Position numbers and translations under genes: made by a program | Origin: Blastococcus sp. LR1 | Lineage (GTDB): Bacteria; Actinomycetota; Actinomycetes; Mycobacteriales; Geodermatophilaceae | DNA: 64,000 nucleotides | Direction of reading: 5' to 3' | Assembly (NCBI RefSeq): GCF_020166105.1 | Contig: NZ_JAIUJY010000001.1 | Coordinates: 310,001 to 374,000 of the forward strand | The notes under the pieces: model-generated | Databases searched by the model: none | The model's input: only the letters and a program-made list of their open reading frames with translations | What the model was told of the DNA's origin: nothing | In this document: positions 53,712-61,944 of the stretch, one piece after another | Position numbering within the stretch: the first letter of the stretch is position 1 | Layout of the letters: each line of letters starts with the position of its first letter

Positions 53712-54944
53712 GTGCCGAACCCGCAGCCCGCCGACGTCGTCGTGATCGGCGCCGGCCTCGCCGGGCTCTCCGCAGCGACGAGGCTGACCGACGCCGGTCT
53801 CGACGTGCACGTGTTCGAGGCCGCCGGACACGTCGGCGGCCGGGTGACGAGCGAGGATCTCGACGGTTTCGTCGTCGACCGCGGCTTCCAGGTGTTCAAC
53901 ACCGGCTATCCCCGCGCCGCCGATCTCGACCTGCCCGCACTGGAGCTCGGCTTCTTCGAACGGGGCGCGATCATCCGGGTCGACGGGCGGGCGCACCGCG
54001 TCGTCGATCCGCGCCGCAGCCCCACGGGCGTGGTCGGCACCGCAGCGGCTCCCCTCGGCTCGCTCCGGCAGAAGGTGGCGCTGGCGGCCTACGCGCTGCG
54101 GGCCGGGTACGGCCCCGTGCCCCGCTTGCTGCGGGCACCGGAGACGACCGCCGAGGCGGCGTTCCGCGAGGCGGGCATCGGGAACGCGGCGATCGACCGC
54201 TTCCTCCGGCCCTTCCTCGCCGGGGTGCTGCTCGAGGACGAGCTGACGACGTCCAGCCGGTACGTCGACCTGCTGTGGCGCAGCTTCGTGCGGGGCTCGA
54301 CCGGTCTGCCCGCGGCGGGCATGCGGGCCATCGGCGAGCAGCTGGCCCGGCGGGTCGGCGCCGACCGGGTGCACCTGCGCACCGAGGTCCGCTCGGTGGC
54401 GCCCGGCTCCGTGACGACGGAGGACGGCAGCTGGTCGGCGCCTGCGGTCGTCGTCGCCACCGACCCGGCGGCCGCGGCCCGGTTGCTGCCGGCCGTCGAG
54501 GCCGCCGCACCGCGCCAGGTCACCACGCACCTGCACGTGCTGCCCGAGTCGCCGTGGCCGGTGCCGCTCATCGTGCTCGGACAGGCGGGCGGCCGACTGG
54601 TCAACACCGCGGTCGTCTCCGACGCGCAGCCCCGCTACAGCCCCGACCGCAGGGCGCTCGTCTCCAGCTCCACCCTCGTCCCGACCCAGGAAGGCGAGGT
54701 GCGCGCGGAGATCGCCGCGGCGCACGGCGTCTCGCCCTCCGACCTCGAGCACCTGACCTCGGTGGCCGTGCCGGAGGCGCAGCCGGCCGCGCTCCCTCCG
54801 CTGCAGCTGCGCCGGCCGGTCGACCTCGGGGATGGGCTGTACGTCTGCGGCGACCACCGGGACACCCCGTCCATCCAGGGCGCGATGGCCAGCGGCGCCC
54901 GCGCGGCGCGGGCGGTGCTCGCCGCCGTCCGCCCGGCGGGTTGA
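53712..54944 (+). CDS. FAD-dependent amine oxidase / phytoene desaturase-like oxidoreductase
   Basis: A 410-residue flavoprotein: dinucleotide motif VVIGAGLAGLSAATRL, VFEAAGHVGGRVTSE (the conserved GGR that follows), and C-terminal GDGLYVCGDHRDTPSIQGAMASG typical of the FAD-binding end. Not in the core M. tuberculosis list here; substrate could be a carotenoid, a terpenoid or an amine. The start GTG 53712 is set by the TACGGT box. Divergent from the kinase gene. Confidence 0.9.
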   Translation: MPNPQPADVVVIGAGLAGLSAATRLTDAGLDVHVFEAAGHVGGRVTSEDLDGFVVDRGFQVFNTGYPRAADLDLPALELGFFERGAIIRVDGRAHRVVDPRRSPTGVVGTAAAPLGSLRQKVALAAYALRAGYGPVPRLLRAPETTAEAAFREAGIGNAAIDRFLRPFLAGVLLEDELTTSSRYVDLLWRSFVRGSTGLPAAGMRAIGEQLARRVGADRVHLRTEVRSVAPGSVTTEDGSWSAPAVVVATDPAAAARLLPAVEAAAPRQVTTHLHVLPESPWPVPLIVLGQAGGRLVNTAVVSDAQPRYSPDRRALVSSSTLVPTQEGEVRAEIAAAHGVSPSDLEHLTSVAVPEAQPAALPPLQLRRPVDLGDGLYVCGDHRDTPSIQGAMASGARAARAVLAAVRPAG

Positions 54945-55025
54945 GGACGACGTCGCCCGCGTCACGGTGCGGTCGGCCGAACGGCACTAGGGCTCGCGGC
55001 ACCCACCACGACAGAGAGGACCACC

Positions 55026-55154
55026 ATGAGCGAGCAGACTCCCGACGACGCAGGCGTCGAGCGGGGCGGGATGGACGAGCAGAGCGGCGCCCCGCTCACC
55101 GAGACCGAGATCGAGACCTCGAAGAAGCCCGAGGACCGCGACAGCGACGTCTGA
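55026..55154 (+). CDS. Small acidic hypothetical protein (42 residues)
   Basis: ATG 55026 after GAGAGGACCACC encodes 42 residues rich in Glu, Asp, Thr and Gln (EIETSKKPEDRDSDV at the end), with no hydrophobic or cysteine-containing segment, likely disordered. The coding pattern is clean (GC3 high) and it has its own ribosome binding site. I recognise no function. Confidence 0.6.
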   Translation: MSEQTPDDAGVERGGMDEQSGAPLTETEIETSKKPEDRDSDV

Positions 55155-55188
55155 GCCGCGAACGCACGGTCCCGGTCCGGCGCGGGCC

Positions 55189-55194
55189 TAGGCT
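55189..55194 (+). promoter_or_regulatory. -10 box TAGGCT of lipB, leaderless
   Basis: It lies 6 nt before GTG 55201. Confidence 0.5.
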
Positions 55195-55200
55195 GGGACC

Positions 55201-55857
55201 GTGACGCTCGACGTGCTGCGGCCCGGCCTGGTCGACTACGAGGAGGCCTGGGCACTGCAGCGCGAGCTGCACGCCCGGCGGGTCGCCGGAGAGGTCCCGG
55301 ACACGCTGCTGCTCCTGGAGCACCCGCCGGTCTACACCGCGGGCAAGCGCACCGAGCCGCACGAGCGGCCGTTCGACGGGACGCCGGTCGTCGACGTCGA
55401 CCGCGGCGGGAAGATCACCTGGCACGGGCCGGGCCAGCTCGTCGGCTATCCGATCGTGGCGCTGCCCGACCCGGTCGACGTCGTCGCCTACGTCCGCCGG
55501 CTCGAGGCCGCGCTCATCGATGTCTGCGCCGGGTTCGGCCTCACCACCGGCCGCGTCGAGGGCCGCAGCGGCGTGTGGCTGCCCGCCGACCAGCCCGGCG
55601 CCGGGTTCCGACCCGAGCGCAAGGTGGCCGCCATCGGCATCCGGGTGGCGCGCGGCGTGACCATGCACGGCTTCGCGCTCAACTGCGACCCCGACCTGGG
55701 TGCGTTCGGCGCCATCGTCCCCTGCGGCATCCCTGACGCCGGGGTCACCTCGCTGACCGCGGAGCTGGGGCGGGACGTGCCGGTGGCCGACGCGATGGAC
55801 CCGGTCGAGGCCGCCATGCGCGCCGTCCTCGCCGTCCAGCCCGCGACCGCCGGCTGA
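55201..55857 (+). CDS. lipB: Octanoyl-[ACP]:protein N-octanoyltransferase (lipoate synthesis)
   Basis: Transfers octanoyl from acyl carrier protein to lipoyl domains, such as those in the E2 protein encoded nearby. The 218 residues show [63 protein letters not shown] and the active-site Cys in IVPCGI with the Lys of the KVAAIG stretch. In many actinobacteria lipA follows; it does not here. Confidence 0.96.
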   Translation: MTLDVLRPGLVDYEEAWALQRELHARRVAGEVPDTLLLLEHPPVYTAGKRTEPHERPFDGTPVVDVDRGGKITWHGPGQLVGYPIVALPDPVDVVAYVRRLEAALIDVCAGFGLTTGRVEGRSGVWLPADQPGAGFRPERKVAAIGIRVARGVTMHGFALNCDPDLGAFGAIVPCGIPDAGVTSLTAELGRDVPVADAMDPVEAAMRAVLAVQPATAG

Positions 55858-55862
55858 TCACG

Positions 55863-56246
55863 GTGGCACCCCTGCCCCGCAGCGAGTACGTCAGCCTCAC
55901 CACGTTCCGGCGCACCGGCGTTCCCGTGGCCACCCCCGTGTGGGCAGCACCGGACGGCGACTCGCTCGTGGTGTGGACCCGCGCGGACTCCGGAAAGGTG
56001 AAGCGGCTCCGGCACACGAGCCGGGTGACGGTCGCACCGTGCGACGTCCGCGGCCGGGTCCAGGGACCGACGGTCGACGCCGTTGCCGAGTTCGTCGGCC
56101 GGACCGAGTGGCCGGCGGCGCTCGCAGCCCTGCGCCGGGCCTACGGGGCGAAGTTCCAGCTCGGGCTGGTCACCTCACGGCTGGTGCACCGGCTGATGCG
56201 GCGCCCTGGTGACCGGCACGAGCTCATCCGCCTCCGCCCCGCGTGA
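55863..56246 (+). CDS. PPOX-class (F420-dependent) oxidoreductase
   Basis: A 127-residue split beta-barrel protein of the F420/FMN-binding family: YVSLTTFRRTGVPVATPVWAA, SLVVWTRADSGKVKRLRHTSRVTVAPCDVRGRVQG and RHELIRLRPA. Typical length for deazaflavin-dependent or heme-binding members; cofactor and substrate not determinable. GTG 55863 lies 5 bp after lipB, so it is probably cotranscribed. Confidence 0.92.
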   Translation: MAPLPRSEYVSLTTFRRTGVPVATPVWAAPDGDSLVVWTRADSGKVKRLRHTSRVTVAPCDVRGRVQGPTVDAVAEFVGRTEWPAALAALRRAYGAKFQLGLVTSRLVHRLMRRPGDRHELIRLRPA

Positions 56247-56259
56247 ACCGTCGAAGCAG

Positions 56260-56308
56260 TGTGCGCGGATGGCTAGTTCTGGCACCCAGAAGTGCACATC
56301 CGCGCACA
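56260..56308. terminator. Two-part hairpin between convergent PPOX and leuS genes
   Basis: A 12-bp outer stem (56260-56271 with 56297-56308) encloses a second 6-bp stem (56277-56282 with 56286-56291). Confidence 0.65.
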
Positions 56309-56326
56309 ACGCCTGCCGGCTGAGGC

Positions 56327-59233
56327 TCAGCCCAGGACGAAGTTGACCAGCCTGCCGGGGACGGCGATGACGCGCCGGACCGTGGCGCCGTCGAGCCAGG
56401 CTGCGATCTTCTCGTCGGCGCGGGCAGCCGCCTCCAGCGTCGCGGCGTCGGCGTCGGACGGCACCGTGACCTGCGAGCGCACCTTGCCGTTCACCTGGAC
56501 GGCGACCTGCACGGTGTCCTCGACCAGCCAGCGCTCGTCGGCGACCGGGAACGGCGCCCACGCCGAGGAGCCCTCGTGGCCCAGCCGGGACCACAGCTCC
56601 TCGGCCAGGTGCGGCGCCAGCGGGCCGACCAGCAGCACCAGCGGCTCGATCACCGAACGCGGCACCGGCGAGGACGCGCCGTAGCTCGCCGTCAGGTGGT
56701 TGGTCAGCTCGGTGATCCGGGCGATGGCGATGTTGAAGCGCAGCGTCGTGTACCCGTCGCGGACCCCGTCGATCGCCTGGTGCAGCGCGCGCAGCGTCTC
56801 CTCGGCGGGCTCCGCGTCGGAGGCCCGCACGGCGCCGGTCTCCTCGTCGACGACGACCCGCCAGATGCGCTGCAGCAGCCGCTGCGAACCGACGACGGCC
56901 TTGGTCTCCCACGGCCGGGACTGCTCCAGCGGGCCGGTCGACATCTCGTACACGCGGAAGGTGTCGGCACCGTAGGCGCCGATCATCTCGTCCGGCGTGA
57001 CCATGTTCTTCAGGCTCTTGCCGATCTTCCCGTACTCGCGGTTGACCGGCTTGCCCTCGTGGAAGAACGAGCCGTCCTTCTCCACGACCTCGGACGCCTG
57101 CACGTAGAAGCCGCGCTCGTCGGTGTAGGCGTAGGCGGAGATGTAGCCCTGGTTCACCAGCCGGCGGAACGGCTCCTCGCTGGAGACGTGGCCCAGGTCG
57201 TGCAGGACCTTGTGCCAGAAGCGGGCGTACAGCAGGTGGAGCACGGCGTGCTCGACGCCGCCGACGTACAGGTCGACGCCGCCGGTATCGCCCTCGCCGC
57301 GGGGGCCCATCCAGTAGCGCTCCAGCTCCGGGTCGACCATCCGCTCGTCGTCGCCCGGGTCCAGGTAGCGCAGGTAGTACCAGCAGGAGCCCGCCCAGTT
57401 GGGCATCGTGTTGGTCTCGCGGCGGTACTTCCGCATGCCGTCGCCGAGGTCGAGCTCGACCGTCGTCCACTCGGATGCCCGCGACAGCGGCGGCTCGGGT
57501 GCGGAGTCGGCGTCGTCGTCGGAGAAGGTCTTCGGCGAGTAGTCGTCCACCTCGGGCAGCAGCACCGGCAGCATCGACTGCGGCACGGCGACGGGCAGGC
57601 CGGCATCGTCCCCGTCGACGGCGTAGACGATCGGGAACGGCTCGCCCCAGTAGCGCTGCCGGCTGAACAGCCAGTCGCGCAGCTTGTAGGTGGTGGTCGC
57701 CTCGCCGGCGCCCCGGCCGACCAGCCACTCGGTGACCTTCGCGATCGCGGCGGCCTTGTCCAGGCCGTTCAGCGAGATCTCGTCGTTGGCGGAGTTGATC
57801 ATCGCGCCCGGGCCGGTGTACGCGCCGCCGGCATCGTCGAAGCCCTCCGGCCGCTCGACGGTCGGCACGATCTCCAGCCCGAAGGCCTGGGCGAAGTCCC
57901 AGTCGCGCTGGTCCTCGCCGGGCACGGCCATGATCGCGCCGGTGCCGTAGCCGGTCAGCACGTAGTCGGCGATGAACACCGGCAGCTCCCGGCCGTTCAC
58001 CGGGTTGACGGCGGAGACGCCCAGCCAGACACCGGTCTTCTCGCGCCCGGCGTCCTGGCGGTCCAGCTCCGAGCGGCGCGAGGCCTGCCGCTGGTACTCC
58101 TGCACGGCCTCGGCGGGCGTCGCGGCGCCGCTGGTCCAGCGCGGGTCGGCCCCGTCGGGCCAGACGGCGGCGGTCAGCGGGGCGACCAGCGGGTGCTCCG
58201 GCGCCAGCACCAGATAGGTGGCCCCGAACAGGGTGTCGGGGCGGGTGGTGAAGACCTCGACCGACTCGCCCTCGCAGGCGAACCGGATCTTGGCGCCGGT
58301 CGACTTCCCGATCCAGTTCCGCTGCATCTGCTTCAGCGAGTCCGACCAGTCCAGCCGGTCCAGATCGGCCAGCAGCCGGTCGGCGTAGGCGGTGATCCGC
58401 ATCATCCACTGCTTCAGCGGGCGCCGGAACACCGGGAAGTTGCCCCGCTCGGAGCGCCCGTCGGCGGTGACCTCCTCGTTGGACAGCACCGTGCCCAGCC
58501 CGGGGCACCAGTTGACCGGCGCCTCGTTCAGGTAGGCCAGCCGGTGGGCGTCGACGACGCGGCGCCGCTCCACCTCGTCCAGCTCCGCCCAGGGGCGGCC
58601 GGAGGGGTTGGTGCCGACGGCGGGCTCCCGCGTTCCGGCGTCCAGCTCGGCGACCAGCTTCTCGATGGGTCGCGCCTTCCCGGCCGTCTCGTCGAACCAG
58701 GCGCCGAACAGCTGCAGGAAGATCCACTGGGTCCACTTGTAGTAGCCCGGGTCGATGGTGGCGAAGGTCCGCCGCCGGTCGTGGTCGACCCCCAGCCGGC
58801 GCAGCTGCGCGGAGATCGCGGCGATGTTGGCCTCGGTGGTCACCCGCGGGTGCTGGCCGGTCTGCACGGCGTACTGCTCGGCGGGCAGGCCGAAGGCGTC
58901 GTACCCCATCGGGTGCAGGACGTTGTCGCCGTCCATGCGGCGGAACCGGCTCGTGACGTCGGTGCCCAGGTAGCCCAGCGGGTGGCCGACGTGCAGCCCC
59001 GCACCCGAGGGGTACGGGAACATGTCCATCGCGAAGTACTTGGGCCGGTCGGCCACCTTCTCGAAGCCCGCGCCCAGCCGCCCGGCGGGGTTGGGCGTGT
59101 GGAAGGTGCCCTCGGCCTCCCAGCGGTCCTGCCAGTCGAGCTCGATCTGCTGCGCCAGCGCCGGCGTGTACCGGTGGGCGGGAACGCCGTCGCCGGAGGA
59201 CGCGGTGGCAGGCGTTCGGTCGGTCTGGCTCAT
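56327..59233 (-). CDS. leuS: Leucyl-tRNA synthetase
   Basis: Charges tRNA-Leu. The 968 residues show the class I motif [12 protein letters not shown] (HIGH), the large editing (CP1) insertion with GIMxxV-like [24 protein letters not shown] near the tRNA contact, KMSKS equivalent KIGKSLKN and a C-terminal anticodon-binding region. ATG 59233 after CGGGAGCCC. Expression is probably attenuated through the leader peptide and terminator at 59272-59358. Confidence 0.97.
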   Translation of the reverse strand: MSQTDRTPATASSGDGVPAHRYTPALAQQIELDWQDRWEAEGTFHTPNPAGRLGAGFEKVADRPKYFAMDMFPYPSGAGLHVGHPLGYLGTDVTSRFRRMDGDNVLHPMGYDAFGLPAEQYAVQTGQHPRVTTEANIAAISAQLRRLGVDHDRRRTFATIDPGYYKWTQWIFLQLFGAWFDETAGKARPIEKLVAELDAGTREPAVGTNPSGRPWAELDEVERRRVVDAHRLAYLNEAPVNWCPGLGTVLSNEEVTADGRSERGNFPVFRRPLKQWMMRITAYADRLLADLDRLDWSDSLKQMQRNWIGKSTGAKIRFACEGESVEVFTTRPDTLFGATYLVLAPEHPLVAPLTAAVWPDGADPRWTSGAATPAEAVQEYQRQASRRSELDRQDAGREKTGVWLGVSAVNPVNGRELPVFIADYVLTGYGTGAIMAVPGEDQRDWDFAQAFGLEIVPTVERPEGFDDAGGAYTGPGAMINSANDEISLNGLDKAAAIAKVTEWLVGRGAGEATTTYKLRDWLFSRQRYWGEPFPIVYAVDGDDAGLPVAVPQSMLPVLLPEVDDYSPKTFSDDDADSAPEPPLSRASEWTTVELDLGDGMRKYRRETNTMPNWAGSCWYYLRYLDPGDDERMVDPELERYWMGPRGEGDTGGVDLYVGGVEHAVLHLLYARFWHKVLHDLGHVSSEEPFRRLVNQGYISAYAYTDERGFYVQASEVVEKDGSFFHEGKPVNREYGKIGKSLKNMVTPDEMIGAYGADTFRVYEMSTGPLEQSRPWETKAVVGSQRLLQRIWRVVVDEETGAVRASDAEPAEETLRALHQAIDGVRDGYTTLRFNIAIARITELTNHLTASYGASSPVPRSVIEPLVLLVGPLAPHLAEELWSRLGHEGSSAWAPFPVADERWLVEDTVQVAVQVNGKVRSQVTVPSDADAATLEAAARADEKIAAWLDGATVRRVIAVPGRLVNFVLG

Positions 59234-59271
59234 CGTGGGGCTCCCGTGGGGGTCGAACCGGCGGCGGGCAG

Positions 59272-59297
59272 AAAAAAACCCCTCACGCAGGAGGGGT
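59272..59297 (-). terminator. leuS attenuator: intrinsic terminator in the leader
   Basis: A 7-bp GC-rich stem (59278-59284 with 59291-59297) with a 6-nt loop is followed on the minus strand by seven T residues (59272-59278), which no other hairpin in the window has. It lies 38 bp before leuS and 26 bp after the leader peptide stop. Confidence 0.85.
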
Positions 59298-59298
59298 C

Positions 59299-59332
59299 GC
59301 CGTGCTGTCCGATCGGATCAGGTCAGCACGGC
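59299..59332 (-). promoter_or_regulatory. leuS leader hairpin overlapping the leader peptide end
   Basis: Arms GCCGTGCTG (59324-59332 as read on the minus strand) and CAGCACGGC (59299-59307) pair over 9 bp. The 5' arm includes the last codons and stop of the leader peptide, so translation would interfere with its formation. Its exact place in the switch is not resolved. Confidence 0.55.
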
Positions 59333-59358
59333 CGGAGAAGGAGCAGTCCACCGGACAC
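59323..59358 (-). CDS. leuS leader peptide, four consecutive leucine codons
   Basis: GTG 59358 opens an 11-residue peptide, VSGGLLLLRPC, ending with TGA. The four Leu codons CTG CTC CTT CTC are consecutive and include the rare CTT. A TACGCT box lies 6 nt upstream, so the transcript would start at the GTG. This is the expected layout of ribosome-mediated attenuation: stalling at Leu codons senses charged tRNA-Leu and controls the terminator ahead of leuS. Too short for standard gene finders. Confidence 0.8.
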   Translation of the reverse strand: MSGGLLLLRPC

Positions 59359-59364
59359 GGGGTC

Positions 59365-59370
59365 AGCGTA
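59365..59370 (-). promoter_or_regulatory. -10 box TACGCT of the leuS leader, leaderless start
   Basis: It lies 6 nt before GTG 59358. No clear -35. Confidence 0.55.
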
Positions 59371-59482
59371 CCGCCCCTGCACCGTGGACCTCGGGCGACC
59401 GCGAGCCTCCCGGCTCACCCCACCGGAGGAGGTGAGGCGACCACGGCTCGGCCGGACCCCGGGAACAGCCGACCATCCGGGG

Positions 59483-61807
59483 GTGAGCACTCAGCAGCCC
59501 GGTGACGGCAGGTCGGCCAACCTGTCGCGGTGGTGCGCCGTGCTGGCTGCCGTCTGCCTCGGCCTCTTCGCCACGGGCGTCGGCACCCGACCGGCCGGCA
59601 CGGGCTGGGCGCTCACCTACGACGTCGTGCTGTACAACGCCGTGTACGTCCTGGCCGCCGTGGGCTGCTTCGCCGCCGCGCGCCGCCCCGGGGACCGCGT
59701 GACCTGGCTGGCCATGGGCCTCGGCCTGGTCCTCTCCACCTCGGGCAACCTCGTCTACAGCCTGGTGATCGCCGAGCTGCCCGACCCGCCGTACCCCTCG
59801 GTCGCCGATGCCCTCTACCTCGCGTCGTTCGTGCCCACCTGCGTGGGCCTCGTCGCCTTCGTCCGGGCACGGGTCCCCCGGTTGCGCCCCGCGATGGTGC
59901 TCGACGGTCTGGTCGGCGCCCTCGGGGCGACGGCCATCGCGGCGACGATCCTGCTCGGCCCGGAGACCCATGCTCTCGGCGAGGACGCCGCGGCGGCCGC
60001 GGTGGGCCTCTTCTACACGGTTGCCGACATGGTGCTGCTCGCCCTGTTCGTGGCCGCCGGTGCCGTCCTGGGCCTGCGTCGCGAGATCACGCTGGTCCTC
60101 CTCATGGCCGGCGTGGCCAGCACCCTCGTCGGAGATCTCGTCTACAGCCGGCTGGCGACCCTCGGCATCTACGTCGAGGGTGGCGCCCTGGACCTGACCT
60201 GGCTCCTCCACGCGACCCTGATCGCGCAGGCCGCCCACCGGTCCAGGCCTGCCCGGGGCGACGGCCACGCCGGGGGGCACTCCGGCGTGCGCACGGGCTG
60301 GCGGCACATCGCGATCCCGCTCGGGCTCAACGTGGCCTGCATCGCCGTGCTCCTGATCCAATCCATGGCGGTCGCACCGATCGCCGCCTGGTGCGCGGCC
60401 GGCTGCATCTCGGCGACCCTCGTCCGCTCGCTCGTGAGCTTCCGGGAGCTGCGCCATTTCCACACCGTCCGGGCCGAGGCGCGGACCGACGAGCTGACCT
60501 CTCTGCCGAACCGCCGGGCGCTGCTCGGTCACGCCGACACCCTGGTCGCGGCCGCGACCACGCGACGCCCCGTCGCCCTCCTCCTCCTCGACCTCGACGG
60601 CTTCAAGGAGGTCAACGACGGCCTCGGCCATGCGGCCGGCGACGAGCTGCTGCGCCAGATCGGACCGCGGCTGGCCACCGAGCTGGGTCCCGCCGACCTG
60701 CTCGCCCGGCTCGGCGGCGACGAGTTCGCCGTCCTCGTGCCGGACGCCGACGTCGACCGGGCGCTCGAGCTCGCCAGACGCCTCCACGACCGACTCCGCC
60801 AGCCGTTCACCGTCGAAGGGCAGCGGCTGCACGTGGGCGCCAGCATCGGCGTCGCCACCGCGCCGGTGCCCGCCGCCGGGGTCCAGGACCTGCTCCGCTG
60901 CGCCGACGTCGCGATGTACGCGGCGAAGGGAGCGCAGGAGGGGGTTCGTGTCTACCTGCCCGATCCCCGGGGTGGCAGCGGCGACCGGCTGCGGACGATG
61001 GAAGACCTGCGGACCGCGCTCGAGACCGATCAGCTGCTCGTGCACCTGCAGCCCCAGGTGCGGCTGGCCGACGGCGCTGTCGCCGGAGTGGAGGCACTGG
61101 TGCGGTGGCAGCACCCCTCCCGCGGTCTGCTCACGCCGGCCGAGATCCTGCCGGCCGCCGAGCAGGCCGGGCTGATGCAACCGCTGACCGACGTCGTCCT
61201 CCGGCTGGCGCTCGAGGCAACCACCCGGTGGTGGCCGGATCGGGCGGTGCCGGTGTCGGTGAACCTGTCGGCGGCAAGCGTCACAGACCTGGAGCTGCCG
61301 GCCACGGTGATCCGTCGACTGCGGGACCACGGGCTCCCCCCGGAGGCGCTCACCCTGGAACTGGTCGAGGACACCCTCATGGCCGACCCCGACCGCGGCC
61401 GCGCGGTGCTGGGTGAGCTGCGCCGGCTCGGCGTCCGCACGTCGATCGACGACTACGGCACCGGGTACAGCTCCCTGGCCTACCTGCGCCACCTGCCGGC
61501 CGACGAGCTGAAGCTCGACCGCAGCCTCACTGCCGACGTCGGCCGCGACGACCGGGCCACGGCGATCGTCGGGCACACCGTGGCCCTCGTCCACGCCCTG
61601 GGTCTGACCCTGGTCGCCGAGGGGGTGGAGGACGAGGAGACCGCGGTCGTGCTCGCCGCGCTCGGGTGCGACGTCGCCCAGGGCTGGGCGGTCGCCCGGC
61701 CGATGCCCGTCGAGCAGTTCCTCGGGTGGCTGGCCGACCGCTCGTCCTCGTCCGGCACGGCGGTGATTCCTGCGCCGCGGGTGCCGGGGCAGCGCGTCGC
61801 TCCGTGA
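59483..61807 (+). CDS. Membrane GGDEF-EAL protein, probable c-di-GMP cyclase/phosphodiesterase
   Basis: A 774-residue bifunctional protein. About seven to eight N-terminal helices (about 17-330) form a sensor I cannot assign to a named domain. The GGDEF domain (about 345-500) keeps the intact GGDEF loop at 411-415; the RxxD inhibition site five residues upstream is GPAD, so it lacks I-site control. The EAL domain (about 510-760) keeps E537-A-L, NLS, LELVED, IDDYGTGYSSL and VAEGVEDEE, all metal and catalytic residues. GTG 59483 lies after GGGG; upstream frame is open by chance. Tandem with a close copy at 61945. Confidence 0.92.
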   Translation: MSTQQPGDGRSANLSRWCAVLAAVCLGLFATGVGTRPAGTGWALTYDVVLYNAVYVLAAVGCFAAARRPGDRVTWLAMGLGLVLSTSGNLVYSLVIAELPDPPYPSVADALYLASFVPTCVGLVAFVRARVPRLRPAMVLDGLVGALGATAIAATILLGPETHALGEDAAAAAVGLFYTVADMVLLALFVAAGAVLGLRREITLVLLMAGVASTLVGDLVYSRLATLGIYVEGGALDLTWLLHATLIAQAAHRSRPARGDGHAGGHSGVRTGWRHIAIPLGLNVACIAVLLIQSMAVAPIAAWCAAGCISATLVRSLVSFRELRHFHTVRAEARTDELTSLPNRRALLGHADTLVAAATTRRPVALLLLDLDGFKEVNDGLGHAAGDELLRQIGPRLATELGPADLLARLGGDEFAVLVPDADVDRALELARRLHDRLRQPFTVEGQRLHVGASIGVATAPVPAAGVQDLLRCADVAMYAAKGAQEGVRVYLPDPRGGSGDRLRTMEDLRTALETDQLLVHLQPQVRLADGAVAGVEALVRWQHPSRGLLTPAEILPAAEQAGLMQPLTDVVLRLALEATTRWWPDRAVPVSVNLSAASVTDLELPATVIRRLRDHGLPPEALTLELVEDTLMADPDRGRAVLGELRRLGVRTSIDDYGTGYSSLAYLRHLPADELKLDRSLTADVGRDDRATAIVGHTVALVHALGLTLVAEGVEDEETAVVLAALGCDVAQGWAVARPMPVEQFLGWLADRSSSSGTAVIPAPRVPGQRVAP

Positions 61808-61840
61808 GCCACCGCCGGCAGTGCCGCAGCCGGCTCACCC

Positions 61841-61868
61841 CCTCCGCCGTCCCTGACGGCGACGGAGG
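61841..61868 (+). terminator. Possible hairpin between the two GGDEF-EAL genes
   Basis: An inner 6-bp stem (61846-61851 with 61855-61860) plus a 5-bp outer stem interrupted by a 3-nt bulge. Weak and without a U tract. Confidence 0.35.
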
Positions 61869-61944
61869 GCCGACCTCACCCTTACGGGCCGAGAACGACC
61901 GGAACGAGGTGCGGCCGCCGACGAGTCCCGCCGATGACATCTGC

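Noticed and set aside
59230-59270. tRNA-like T-arm sequence GGTTCGACCCC in the leuS leader
   Set aside because: No acceptor stem, D-arm or anticodon arm around it; it is part of the leader between attenuator and leuS.
56576-61807. 1,743-codon open frame through the antisense of leuS into the GGDEF-EAL gene
   Set aside because: The first 970 codons are the antisense of leuS with no recognisable domain. The real gene starts at 59483.
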